A stretch of DNA of 64,000 nt from assembly GCA_018697195.1 (NCBI GenBank), contig CM031858.1, forward strand, positions 88,663,584 through 88,727,583, written 5' to 3'. The first letter of the stretch is position 1. Every line of letters begins with the position of its first letter. The notes under the pieces are model-generated. The model searched no databases. It was not told the origin of the DNA and saw only the letters and a program-made list of their open reading frames with translations. The DNA is from Certhia americana. Lineage: Eukaryota > Chordata > Aves > Passeriformes > Certhiidae. Made by a program: the position numbers and the translations under genes. Of the stretch, positions 1 to 12,900 are shown one piece after another.

Positions 1-1779
1 ATGCATTATTTAAAAGGCAGGAGAAGCTTTAATTTTTAATTAGTTATTAGACTTGAAAATACCTATTTAGAAGAAGCCTAAGGTTTTGACTTCCCAATGG
101 TGTCAATGCTGGAATCTAGTGAAACTAGTCTAGAATCCCTCCTCATACTAAACAGCAGCTGAAAACAAGAAACTAATGAAAGAATCCTCCCATGTGAAAA
201 AAGTTACTTCACCTGTTCAGTCTGTATATGCAAACATTGATCTAGTGAAAGGAGTTTGAATAATTGATTTGAAGCCTTATCTTTGCAAGGGAGTTCAGAA
301 AGGTTTTACTCGATGCATCATGTCATGTCAGAGTGTTTTCTACTTCAAAAATTCCAGACATCATCTGATTCCCAAAATAGCTGAATGCGATTAAGGAATT
401 TTAAACAAAACTTCTCAGATATAGGAAAATTAATGGAAAAAATACCTCAACCAAAACAAATCATAAAAAACAGCCTCCCATATTCTTTCTTTTACACTGG
501 TAAAGGTACTAAAGTTCTTTGTAAATGTTACTCAAATTACTTAGAAACATTGGCTAATAAATGATCCCAAAAAATCCATGGGATAAATGGGGAAAATATG
601 TAGTTTCCCTAAAATCCTCAGTAAGGTATTGATAGAGATAAGAAAAGACAGGCGTCCAATTTCTGCAGACTTGCTGAAACAGGGACTTCTGCTCTAAGTC
701 AAATGTTTGTCGTAGGCCCCTCTGTTTTTATCTGCACATATTTTATTTTTTAGTGGTTACTGCTTAGATAGGAGATATCCTGAAGTACATTAATTATATA
801 TCTGAAGCAATTTTGATGGAGAAAAGAAAATTTTGCATAATTTTCAAATTTTCCTGAGTAAATATGTTCTCTAATATCCATTTTCTGCTTGAACATGCAG
901 GAGCAGTAACTCTTTCTGCTTGTCAACATTTACACAAAGACCTAATACTGATTTGGAATATTCAGGCTGATTCTGTTTTGCACAAATCTCATGACAAAAC
1001 TTCTCTCATCATCTGTGGTGGAAAGATTAGGATTCGTAATCTAGTTCTCTGATAATGTAATGATGCAGGAGTTATGATTACAGTTCTTTCATAATAGCAG
1101 AGAGTGAGTTAATTCAACCTTTTCTGAGATACTGAAATGACAAATCTATCACTTAATTCAAAGTATGACTATAAAGAATCACAACTGGAACGGCTCATAA
1201 ATATGCAGCATTTCTAACTTTCACAGGGTTATCTATGTTTATTATACAGCACTTCCTATCTTGCCACTTTGTGTGTCACTATGAATGTTTTTTAGTTTAG
1301 TTTAGTTTTTACTAACAGGTAATCAGTGGGTATTAGTTGCACTAAGTATCTTTTTTATTCGATATGGATATTGTCTTCCTGTCTTTTCTGACCTCTGCAC
1401 ATTTTTGTGTTTCTACAGCACTGAAAAAACTAAATCAGAAACCAGGTATTCTAATATGCTGTACTACCATCTCATCAGCTTTTAATTCTGTCACTTACTG
1501 TAAGCCCAAATTGAATTTCCGGCACCAGTATGGATGACCTTAAACATGATCCCAGCACTCCAAATCTGAAAACATTGTATTCGCAGGTTGAGGTCAAGGA
1601 TTAGCAATATGAAGCACATTAACAAAATGCTAATAGAAGAATTCCTCCCTTCCTATGACTTTAGCATCTCAGTCGATCCATAGTCATTTAGTCAGCCCAA
1701 GTCATTACAGTGTTAAACAGTGGGGTTCCAGAAAGTTTTGCTTTACAATCAATGCTGGAAACAAATTATATAAAAAACT
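1..1779. other. AT-rich non-coding stretch, nothing identified
   Basis: No reading frame longer than about 62 codons, no recognisable repeat and no RNA gene were seen. The sequence is AT-rich with few CpG dinucleotides and only short A or T runs. It reads as ordinary intergenic or intronic vertebrate DNA. Confidence 0.6.
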
Positions 1780-2345
1780 TTGGGCTTAAAAAGTTTGCAG
1801 GGAAGATGTAGCCATCACGGCTCATGCTGTCCAGAAAATTTTAGTAGCAATATTTACAGGAACAGTAATCCAAGGATGCCATGGAAGCAGGCATCTTACA
1901 CAACGGAACAGACAAAACATGCCATTTTCCCCAAGCCTGAGGACTGCTTGCTGGGCTGCCTGCTCAGGTGGCTGCTGTTTAAGCTGTGCTTCTGGCTGAT
2001 CTTCCAACTGATGCAAGGGTACAGGAGAGCACGTGCGTGTGCACTGTCCTGGGAACTGTGCCATTTCCATTCTCAACAGTGTATGGAAACACGGATCCAG
2101 CATGGTTCTCAGGGAGAGCACGCTGACGGACAATCCTGACCCTCTAGGGTGTGCAGCACTCCCTATTGCCAGTGTGGTTGGACTGGAGAGCAGCTTAGAG
2201 CCCAAGTGAAGGCAAGGGTTTTGATGTACTACTCTGCCCTGGTTCTGAGCTGCACCTGGGTCTGTGGCTCAACATGTGGAGAGACATTGTCTGGGCTACA
2301 GCAAAGGCTTGAGGATGTAATACAAACCCATAGTATGAAGAAATA
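1780..2345. other. GC-richer patch of unknown origin
   Basis: This segment is visibly richer in G and C than its flanks and has overlapping open frames on both strands (119 codons on plus at 1780-2139, 127 codons on minus at 1822-2205). Neither translation resembles a protein family that I know. Frames open on both strands over the same bases usually reflect base composition rather than coding. The patch could be a decayed LTR or other repeat, an unrecognised exon, or single-copy GC-rich DNA. I could not find terminal TG...CA ends or a target duplication that would mark an LTR. Confidence 0.3.
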
Positions 2346-5300
2346 GTATAAATTCTTTAATGGGCTGCTCTCAGACAACAGCAGAAGGAAAACCTTATGT
2401 TAAGCTTAGTCTGATGATACAAAATTCTTTTGGAAGAATTCTATGGTTTATTATTTTAAAAATAATAACATATTCCTATGTTTTCATAGAGGTGAATCTC
2501 ACCATGTCCTTCATCATCTTTTCCCAGAAACATCTCTTGTTTTCTGTTGCTTTTTGTTGTTAGGGCAAACTTTTAGATTCCATTCACTACATCTTTGCTT
2601 TCATTTCAGTTTGCAACTATTCCCTCTTTGCATCAGCCTTGAATATAAAAAGAACTTTAATACTGTAGAGTTGCATTTAAATCAAAGACAGAAAAAGAGG
2701 GAGAAAAAAAAGAAAATAAGACATTTGGAACACCAAGACAAATCAGTATTTATTTGAACATTCCTGCAACCATATTTCTTGAATGCTATGCTCTGTCTTC
2801 TCTGCATATGAAAAAAAATACTTTTTTTTCTGTTTTCTTGGGTGTTCACCCTTGGGTGACTGCAAAGTGGTTTAAGCAGGGAGAGTGAGTAAGGTGACTT
2901 CATTTCTCACATGCAGGCTTGCCTTGCTGATCACATATGTTCCTAGACTGGGAGGCACCTCAAGGAAAGTGGGGAGGAAATGTCCCATAAGCCAGTTCTC
3001 TAAAGTACAGAATACAGTGTATTTGCTGCAAGGATACAAGAGCACCTTGGGGAGCTGCTGTGGAAAAGTTCTGAGCCATTTCTCCCTGCTCTAGCTCTTG
3101 CATGCCTCCCCTACAATCCTGTCCCTAAGTCTTTTGAAAGAAGTCTCCATTAAGCAATGTTCTGCAGCCAATTTTGGTTTCAGAGTAGCAGCTAGTCAGT
3201 CTGCAGTGTACACAGACCCTTTCAGAAACAGCAAAGGAATAAGTAGACAACATTTAAGAGGTTCAGATAAACGTGGTTTCATCCCCTTTTGACTATTGTT
3301 CAGACTCAATTTTTATTGTAACCCAAGGCTTGAGTATCAGCCTATAGGCCAGTGTCCCTTCCTGCCTGTGTATGTAAAAAGAATTTTATAGACTGAATTA
3401 ATCTGGTTTACAAAAATCAGTATGCATCTCTTGCCATATGGTAGGACATTAACTGAATCCCTGTCTCTCACATAGAGTAATGGGTACCAATCTGCCAGAA
3501 AATTGAAATGTGTTGATTGTGTTGAGTCTGTATAAGCACAGGGAAAATAAGCAGAAGACTGGGAAGCACCTTGAGTTTTAAATATTGACTTGTTCTTTGA
3601 AGTTATATTGCTCTGTTTAAGAATTTCATTTCAAACAGTTGGCCTGAACAGCTCTCTTTTGTTTCTGAATGATTTGATGGGAAAAAAGTATTGTGAGTTT
3701 TATATAAATTAGGAAAAAATGGATTTTTTATGTATTACTGAGCTGGCATTAGAAGAAAGCTGCTTTTTGCCCTTTTCTAGAAGATGAAGCATTTTTACAG
3801 GAGGCTTTCATCCCCATCTCTAGATGAAACCAATTCACAAACAAAGGTCAAACAAAGCACCTAAATTTTTTGTATTTTCCTACTGCTGAGATGATGTACT
3901 CTTTTAGCCTTTCCATGAGTCAGACTTAATGAACAGATCTGGTGGGTTCACTGGCATATGCTCACAGCCAAAATCCTTAGCGGTAATGGCTGGTTATTCC
4001 ATTTGTCAAACAATTCAGTAAATACTCTGTGGGAGAAAAGGTTCTTCTCTCCAGGGCTGCTAAGGAAGCTAAAATGTTTTTATTTTCATCTTTGTTTAAT
4101 TTTTCATTCAGTTAATGAAATAATTGAGAATCAGGCCTTAAAAATATGATTGCTTTATTAATAATGGATGGGCACCCTCAGAAAGGGCTAATCAACCTGT
4201 TAGACTATTTTTTTAACAACATGGGCAACATAATGGTAGCATTGTAAAGCTCTCATTTGAAGGGATATTTTCCCCAGCTGCTTTCATTTTCATTATTACT
4301 GATTCATCAAGTGCAAGTGGTGATTTTAAATCCATTTCTCAACTTATCATTGCTATCAACTGAAGTATATTGGACTGGATTTTCAACAGGCATAAGGTAA
4401 TATAGCTTTATTTAAGTGAGAAAAATACACTGATTTATATTACCCAGAATCTTAAGCTGCAGTATTCAGGCCAGGTTTCAGCAGGACTTGGGATCACTCA
4501 ACCACCCCTGGCTGTCTCCAGGGCACTCCTCACATCCTGTGTGTCCACTTCCCCTCCTCCACTGCCTGGCCTGCAGGAGCACTGCCTCTGTGTTTCACAA
4601 GCCACTGATGTAGCTCTTCTGGTTTGGTCTCTAACCTTCATTTCAATTTGTGTAATTAGGTAAGCATGGTGCCATCTCAAATTTAGTTATAATAACAGCC
4701 CAAGACTGGCTTTTCAAACTCATTTTTCCTGTGTGGTCTTGTGTGACAGCCTCTAGCACACAGCAGTAATTTTGAAATGCTGTAGATAATCAACAGTTTG
4801 GAGAAAGAGCATTAGTAAAATTGAACAGGACTTTTTGATGAGTTTATTAACTGTAGTGAGAGCTGGATAGCATTCCAGAGATCTCCACATGCTTCCCCTT
4901 AATGTAATTTTTTTTTTAATAAACAATGCATGATAGTTACACCCCATGTTCGACCTGCACATGCTGGAGCATGCCTTTAAGTAGAAATATGTGAAATGGA
5001 AGAACAAGATGAAAGACAGAATGCTTGGTAATGGATTTGTGTTTTGCCAGTCTCATTTTTTTATTTTCAACAGTAGTCAGAGGAGACCTAGTCAAGTTAT
5101 ATGCTGCAAATGTGCTGGCAATCTCATGATTTCCCATCATTTCTGCTGTAAATCGCACCCTAAAGTTCTGGCAATCTAGTCCAGCAATAATAAAACTTCA
5201 TTTTATTTTATATAAATATGTATATAGCAGGTGTAATTAGATATACGCACACAGTAATGTGTGCAATACATATTCACACATATACATTCACTATATATGT

Positions 5301-6281
5301 ATTTATAAATACCTTTCCAATAAATACAGTGTTTGCAAGAAACTCTGCAAATCCAATATGTCAAGTTTTGGCAAGATTTACAGAACAATTTCCTTAGTAT
5401 TTATATATTTCTTTGTGGTGCTCTTTGGCCACTGGGAAGAAGCTGCTCCTAGAAGTGTCTCTGCCAATGCACCAGTCTTTTTTCAGCTCCTCTGAGTGCT
5501 CTGATAAAGAACTGCAAGACCTCATAGAGCACCGTCCAGAAAAGGGAAAGCAAGACACCTTCAGTCAGTCAAAGTTTCAGCTGCCAAAGCTAAGTCAGCA
5601 GTGGTATGAATGTGTACACCCATATGTGATGCTGGACCTTAAAAGAGCCTGGGAGAACCCCAAGTATAGGGGATGTGTGCAGTGCAAAAAAACCAAGTGT
5701 CTCCTGTCAGTATGTCAGTATCTGCAAGGAGGGATTCTTTGTGAGCTTTTCAGATTACACTCTGAAATCTTGCTTCCTTTAATCTTGGCCACATCACCTC
5801 TCTGTTCTGCCCATGATGCCAGCCCAAAGGTTTACTGAGGCTGGGTGACCTCCTAACCTATCTACACACTCACTTTGATGTTAAATGTTGGGAAAAACAC
5901 TTGACAGGCTGCAGAAGAATCCCTGAATTCACATGACAATGTATCTTATTCAAAGTTCAGTTAGAATAAAACAGTGAAGTAAAGCTTTTCACTCCTTTCA
6001 CAGAAGAATATACTTTACCTGTATTAACATTCCATTTATGCCCTTGCATTCTGACTTAACATTTTCTTGAGCTGTATAAGGCAGTCTTTTGTTGAAGCAG
6101 ATGGTGGAAACCTCTACATCAAAAGATAGTACTGTAACAAGATGCAGTGCTCTGTCTAGCCTTAATTTCTTTCTACATACCTTTTCTTTTCTTCATGTAT
6201 TTTCAGTTCTTACCTCTATTGCTGCTGCTTCTCCCATTTTTTTTATCATGACACTGGCTTAATGTATGAATTGTACAGGCT
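2346..6281. other. AT-rich non-coding stretch with small GC-richer patches
   Basis: Mostly AT-rich sequence. A short GC-richer patch occurs at about 4480-4680, and AT/CA-rich simple sequence at about 5200-5300. The longest open frame of the window lies here (5413-5838, plus, 141 codons). It has no recognisable domain, no signal peptide and no clear splice or promoter context, so it is not called as a gene. Confidence 0.5.
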
Positions 6282-6287
6282 AATAAA
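6282..6287 (+). promoter_or_regulatory. AATAAA hexamer upstream of poly(A) tract
   Basis: A perfect AATAAA lies 62 bases before the 34-base A run at 6349. This is farther than the usual 10-30 bases between a polyadenylation signal and a tail. It may be a chance match in AT-rich DNA, or a remnant of a retroposed transcript. Confidence 0.2.
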
Positions 6288-6341
6288 ATAACTTTTTCAC
6301 AATCTTTTTCTCATCTCACTTTTATTCTTAAAATCTCAAAC

Positions 6342-6348
<7 letters not shown>

Positions 6349-6382
<34 letters not shown>
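6349..6382 (+). repeat. Poly(A) tract, 34 bases
   Basis: An uninterrupted run of 34 A residues, followed by an A-rich decay zone (CA-interrupted A runs) to about 6410. It is the longest homopolymer in the window. It could be a mononucleotide microsatellite or the tail of a retroposed sequence inserted on the plus strand, but no parent gene is recognisable upstream. Confidence 0.9.
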
Positions 6383-6383
<1 letters not shown>

Positions 6384-6410
6384 AGGACCAAACAAAAAAC
6401 AAAAAAACAA

Positions 6411-9128
6411 TAGGAATGTAAAATTACTTATTACACAAAATAAAGCCAGTTGTGAATGGTTTATTCTGTTGGCAAACCCCATTCTTCCCTCCCCTTCTTT
6501 CCTTTTCTACACAGATTCTGCACTTGCATCTGCAACAGCAGCAGGAAAAAAAATTTCTTTTCTACCATTAATTGTTTTTAAGATACTGCTGGGAGGGGTT
6601 TCCCTTGTGAATTAGTGCAGGACACAATTAACACTGCTAATAATTAAGGTTATTCTAGAAAATCTACATTTCTCTCCTCTTATGAAATCCTATCACAGAA
6701 TAGTGCAAATCTTGCCTGTATGATTTGCAAATTCCTGTAACACACTGTAGATGTGTGTGCAGTAGGCTTTTGTTTTTTGGAGGTCTCAGCATATTGCTCA
6801 GTCAGGAGAAGCCAATTGTAGCATGAAATACCCTATGGACTGCTCCACATCTCTGTTTGATCCTGCATTTTCTGGGCACAACATATCTCTGTGGTTTCAG
6901 CTTGAGACAGGGAGATAAGGATGGCTAGGAAGTACAAGGAAGGGTTTCCAGGACCTGGAACGTGTGCCTGTGAGCCACAGAGCCAGAAACACCTCTGCAG
7001 CACCACCCAGATGAAGTGGCCTGACTCCTCCTGACTACACAATTAGGGCCCTTGACAAGAAAAACTCATTGAAGAATCCCTGTAATCATGTAGAAGAGCT
7101 AAAATAACACCTGTATTTTTAATGAAGGTTAAGGGGTATAATATACATAAAGAGATATTTGAATATTATTATGATTTTCTGTCTTCATAAAGTTTGAAAA
7201 GCAATCCTCCAGAAAGGGTCATTTAATCTCATGCTTCTTAGGTGCTTTTGACTGCTGCCCTCTCCAAGAATATGTATTTAAAATCTGAAAAATCAGAATA
7301 TGATTCTATGTCTGTTCATTTACCCTGACATGGTGTCTCTGGCTTCAGTGCCTCTACAAGAGTCAAATACAGCAAAGAAGGGCAACAGCAAAACATCCCC
7401 TTCCTAGCTGTAGCTGAGTGGTGAATGATTCTCACCTTATTTCCTCCTTTTTCTTGCATACCCACACTGCACATCTGATGTGCACCAGCAGCTCCCTGGA
7501 TCTGTCCCTGCAGTTGTCTCTGCAATGGTTTTCCCCCATTTTGAAAAAACAGCTGCTCTTTCTATTCCAGATCTTGCTTGTTATTGATGACCTGCTCCTT
7601 CTCAACTTACCTGGTCATCACAACCTTTTGTATTGCACATGATTCTTCTCACAACTTGCAGTAAGTCTATTAGCTATAATTGGAAAATTGAACCTCTTCC
7701 AGCTGTGGGTAGCTTATTTAGCCAAGATAGGTTTTGCATGTAAATGGAGCATATTACATGTCAATTGAATTGAAAAGTGACTCTTAAAACTCTGTTTACC
7801 TTTTATTAAGTTTCAAAATGATTATGCCCTCTGCCTAAATTAAGTTTAGGAGCATTTCATTTTCATTTTTGTTTATCTTGCTATGTCTTCTTTAGCTAAT
7901 TAATATATTTTTTGCTTATTTGGCATTCCCAGTAATACTGTCTCATACAGAATATATTGAAAAATGAAAACATAAAGTTTCAATTAAAGATCATTAACCT
8001 TCTTTAACTATTATTCTCTACATTTACATGTTTGGGGGATTTTTTACCAATTTAAGCAAAATAGCTTGCGAACAAAATCATAAACTTATGAGGAGCTTTT
8101 TGCATTGATTTAAGTCAAAAATGATGCTATGCAAATTCTTGGTGTTATCTTTCTGGCTTTTATGCTGGAGTAGCTACACAGAGAACTTTTAGAGCTTTGC
8201 AGAGTAGCACTTAAGGGTGTGGAAATCTCTGATTGTTACTGCTTTATCACATCTTCCATGGAGCTTCAAACAGTACTTAAAGCAGGTTCAGTATTGGACC
8301 TGTGTCTATGTTGTAGCTGGTGACATCATTGGTTGATTAGAGTAATAAGATTCTCTAAAAGAGTCTTGAGCTCGGTTTTGGTTGTAAAATTAAGATGAAC
8401 CTGAGAAATTGTGAGTATTTTCTCATCTTGGTATCTGAATTTACTGTAACAAAAAAAAAATTAAAGAAATAAAGGCATTGTCTCAATATAGGGTGAGGCT
8501 GTAGTTAAATTTGCTCATTCTAATAGTCGGATTTTAAAATCAGAAGTTCATATTGATATGTTTCTGAATTGTTCTTGCTATGACTTGATTTTTCTCCTTG
8601 AAACTTTCAATGTGCCTATCTGATTAAAAAAAAAATGGAACTGGTTCCACTTAGATATCATTAGATTTGGTTTAGGATTGTAGATGAGCTTGAAGTTCTG
8701 AATAGTTGGTTTTCTCACTAGGGAAATGCTCTGAAGCCATATTGATTGAAACATTTAAATCATGATTGAAAAACTTTGTGGTAACTATCCATTGCAGGGG
8801 TTTTCTATATTAGTTTCTCCTTCAAAGGAAGTTGGTGCTTAAACCTATTAAAAGTTTTTTTTTTTATATGGCTTTTTTTCTAAATTAAGACTGGATGGTT
8901 CAGCAGAATTGATGTTAATCTCCTTGAAGTTGGAATACATTTGTCAAAATGTAAAGCAGAACAGAAGATATGCATGCATAGTGATATCACACTGGTATTT
9001 TACATATTTCATAGAAACTGCAGATGTTAAGTGAATATACCTGGCATCAAAGATGCCATCTAATATCTTAGAAACCTATACTGCTTCTGTGACTGAAACT
9101 ACTCTGGTTATCTAAGGGGTATACACTC
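6411..9128. other. AT-rich non-coding stretch, nothing identified
   Basis: No coding region, RNA gene or transposon was recognised. There are scattered short A and T homopolymers, for example at about 8450 and 8625. The two overlapping frames around 7316-7642 lie on opposite strands and resemble no known protein. Confidence 0.6.

Positions 9129-9168
<40 letters not shown>
9129..9168. repeat. Compound microsatellite (TG)5(TA)15
   Basis: Five TG units at 9129-9138 run directly into fifteen TA units at 9139-9168 with no interruption. The alternating purine-pyrimidine tract ends about 15 bases before the first base recognisable as CR1. It is likely to be length-polymorphic. Confidence 0.95.
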
Positions 9169-9173
<5 letters not shown>

Positions 9174-9182
9174 CATTCCTTC

Positions 9183-9999
9183 CAAATTGGAGGGCTGGGC
9201 AATCATCGGTCTCATGAAGTTTAACAAGGGAACATGCCAGATTCTGCACCTGAGATGGAGCAATCCTGGATGTACAGACAGACTGGAGAAGGAGATGCTG
9301 GGAAGCAGGGCCAGGGAAAGGCACCTGGGGGTCCTGGTCAGTGGCAAGTTGACCATGAGTCAGCAGTGCCCTGGCAGCCAGGAGGGACAGGCATGTCCTG
9401 GGGGGCACCAGGCACAGCATTGCCAGCAGGGCAAGGGAGGGGATTGTCCCACTCTGCTCTGCACTGGGGCAGCCTCACCTCCAGTGCTGGGGGCACTTCT
9501 GGGTGCCACAATATAAAGAAGACATTAAACTATTAGAGAGCATCCAAAGCAGGGCATCAGAAATGGTGAAGGGCCTTCAGGAGAAGCTGCATGAGGAGCT
9601 GCTGAGACCACTTGGTCTGTTCAGCCTGGAGGAGACTGAAGGGAGACCTCACTGCAGTCTGCAACTTGCTCCTGAGGGGAAGAGGAGGGGCAGGCACTGA
9701 TCTCTGCTCTGTGGTGATCAGTGACAGCACCCAAGGGAATGGCCTGAAGCTGTGTCAGGGGAGGTTTAGGTTGGATATCAGGAAAAGCTTCTTCACACAG
9801 AGAGTGGTCAGGCACTGGAACAGGCTCCCCTGGGGAATGGTTACAGCACCAAGCCAGACAAAGTTCAAGTATTTGGACATTGCTCTCAGGAACAGGGTGT
9901 GACTCTTGGGGTATCCTGTGCAGGGCCAGGAGCTGGACTTTGATGATTCTTGCAGATCCCTTCCAGTTCAGCATATTCTGTGATTTTGAGATTTGGGGA
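9183..9999 (+). mobile_element. CR1 LINE, 5'-truncated copy (ORF2 3' part plus 3' UTR)
   Basis: This is the 3' end of a chicken-repeat-1 non-LTR retrotransposon in plus orientation. Translation shows the C-terminal part of the reverse transcriptase protein: an LMKFNKG-T-C-ILHL block near 9208, an HLGVLVSGKLTMSQQC block near 9320, RPLGLFSLEE near 9600 and RFRLDIRKSFFTQRVVRHWN near 9765-9820. These blocks fall in different frames, so the copy is broken by frameshifts and cannot encode a working protein. The 3' UTR follows, with the typical segment around CTTCCAGTTCAGCATATTCTGTG at 9959-9981 and degenerate octamer repeats to about 9999. The endonuclease and most of the polymerase are missing, the usual state of CR1 copies. 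Identity of the family is secure; the subfamily is not assigned. Confidence 0.93.
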
Positions 10000-12900
10000 G
10001 ATTTTTTTTGTATTTTTTCCTTAAGTCTTCTTGGAAGTGGCAGTAACACACATGTACACTAGTCAGAGTTCTGAACACTTTGGTTTTGTCCCAGCTTGTG
10101 ATAATATCTGAACATGGAAATGGTTCATTTGAAAATGTTGAAATGGTGTAGCTGATGCAGTTGTTATACTTGACCCTAACCATCTGTTTACTTAAGGTGC
10201 TACTGTAATATAGTGATATTTTCATTTGACATCTTCAGGAAAGTCCTTTTTATTTTCCTAATGACTTTTAACATTGTCCATACTATTTGGGAGTCATGTT
10301 TTTTAGCCCTCATCATCTCCTTAAATGTTAATATTTTCGTTTTTCTCTTGGTAGCTGATCTTCAAATCTACTGAAAGTTCACCTTATGTAATTTCTTCTT
10401 TTTCTTTTAACACTGTTCTTAAACCATACTTTTGCATTATTTCTTTATTCCCTATTTCCATTTTTAAGGTTTTGTTTAATTCCCTAAAATGTTAACTCTG
10501 TTCACATGCTTCCTAAAACATCTCTTGTTTTAATTTAAATCTTGACTTTCAAGTCAAGGAACCTTCTCTAAAACTTTTCTTCTTTTTTTTGTGTCCTGAG
10601 TTACTTGTCTTGTGGAGCTGTGCAGTCAGTCGTGTTTTCAGCTTTCTATCACTTGACCTCTGCATGATTATTATTTTCACTTGGGTCCCCATATCTTTCA
10701 GCTTCCTAATGTTTATGTTTATAAAGTTACTTCAAAGAAAACAACTTCCACCCTGTAATACAAAGGATGAACTTCTTGTTGCTCTATTATATCTTAGGCT
10801 TTATATCAACAAAATTAGTCAGAGTAGCATGCACTTAAAAGAGCAGATAAAAATCTAGGGGGAAAAACATTCTCAGAAATTAAAGTTCTCTAGAACCTGA
10901 TAGTCAGAAGGAATCCATGTATATCTGTGCCAGGTCTTGCATTTGACAAGTTTATGAATTCTGGGAATCTTTTTTGTGTTTGACAGAGGATACAAATGCA
11001 CTAGTAAATTAAAACTTCATAATATCTAGAAATAGTTTATTTCAGGGATCAGATTTTAAAGGATCCATGAGGAAAACAGTTGAGTTAATATTTTACGTTG
11101 TCTGTCTTGCATCCATTACCACTGGTAAGTTCTTTTAAAATATATCTATAATCCTTAAGGTCATTGGTCACAAGAGAAGCTGGTAAATTAAGGTTCTATC
11201 ATAAAAACAGCTTTCCTGGTACTTCCAGTGTTTGCGACTCTGAATATAACTTGAGAGTTCTGGGTAATCAGAAGATGTCCAATGCAACAGTCCTAGACTG
11301 CAACTATCACAGGCTAAGTCATGAAGTCCAAACTGGAGTCTTTCAAAGCTCTTTCAGTTTATTTGATTTTTTTGAACTTTTTTTCCCTTAAATCAGTGAC
11401 ACTGGTAACTTATGTTCAACTTCTACAAGTTCTGGTCATACAATTGAGGCACGCTGTAATACCTGTGAGACAAAGATCCAAAATTCATGTAAGATAGCCA
11501 AACACTTTGATGTGACTATCTGTTGTTCACTGTGAATATTTGGGGATGCTTCTGTGTGATGCTTATTAGTGCAACATTTGATTAATACATGTGCATTAAT
11601 TTTTTTTTATTTTTTTAGTCTACAGCTGAATAAGTAAGTGCTATGCGTTTATTTTTGAATGAAGTGTACAGTGCAGATGAAATGTGACGCTTCAGGGCTC
11701 ACAAGAAACACTTTGGTAGTGCTGGGAATGAAACCTTGCTCTTTCCAAGTTCCCCTTCTCATGGGACACCTTTAAAACAATGTGAGCAGCACAGAAGCAT
11801 GGGCCCAAAAGTAGTCAGCTGTAGAAACTGAGCCTGAGGAGGTAAGAGGAAGTTGTGACCACAGGCATGTCTTCTCTTTTAATACAGGAGAGAATTTCCT
11901 CTCTGAATTCTTATGGACAAGTGTCAATAACAGGAATCAACTACCTTGTTTCAGATATTGGTTCTAAGAGAATGGAAAGCTTTGTCCAAACTCACTCACA
12001 AGTTTCTACTCATTCCCATATTTAAGGAGATTTAAAAATCTGTCAATCACCTTGAAAGAATTTTTCTTCCTGCTTACTAAAACTTTCTTCCTCTTCTTTC
12101 ACTTAAAAATTGAAAAACAGCACAAGCCAAGTGGTGCATTGTGGGTAGCACAGCCATTCCTACAGCCCTGGCTTTAGCTGTGCAGATCTCCACATGACAG
12201 GTCTTCCTCCAGAGTTTCCACAAATCTGGTCCAGATATGTTCAGAAGTGAGCAAATCACTCCCCCTTCTCTGGACACTGACCTCAGTTTAGCAGTGCTCA
12301 TATGGAAGTCCTCCTCCTCAACCACCTGCTTCAGTTTCATGAAATGACCTTTATCAATGAAGCTGATGCCTCATGTGGTCTACTCAGAATCTGTTGTTTC
12401 CCTGCTGATTATGTTTGGAAAAACCATCTTTCTCGAAGAAATCGATCTCTTCAGAAAAAACTAGAGACTGAAAACAAAACACAATGGTTAACCAGCTTCC
12501 TGCTGTTTCCAAAGGAGGCTGAGTTTTGCCCTGCCCAATGTAGTTGACCACCAAGAACAGGACATTTGTCCATATTTTACAGGGAATCAATAATACGGCT
12601 ATATTAGGAAATAATTTTTATTCATAAAATTACGTCAGATGATCCAAATAATGCATGACAGGACATTCTTCAGTAATAAAAAATATAATTAAAGTGTCCA
12701 GAGAGGAACTTCTTTGTTCTGTAGAGGAAAACAGGCAGTTTTTGGGGGGCTTATGTTTCTCCTCTTGCATTCACAGAGGAAATCTGTTTGTATTTATCAT
12801 ATCTGTCTTCCTGTGCATCCTTCAGGAAACATTATTTTGAAGACTAGGAAAAAATAAACTAAATATGGCACAATAATATCCTCTTTTAAGCTCAACACAG

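Noticed and set aside
5413..5838. Longest open frame of the window (141 codons, plus)
   Set aside because: No recognisable domain, composition like its non-coding flanks, and no promoter or splice support. A frame of this length is expected by chance in 64 kb.
9108..9420. Minus-strand frames with repeated YI residues
   Set aside because: The repeated residues are the translated TA microsatellite, and the rest is antisense CR1.
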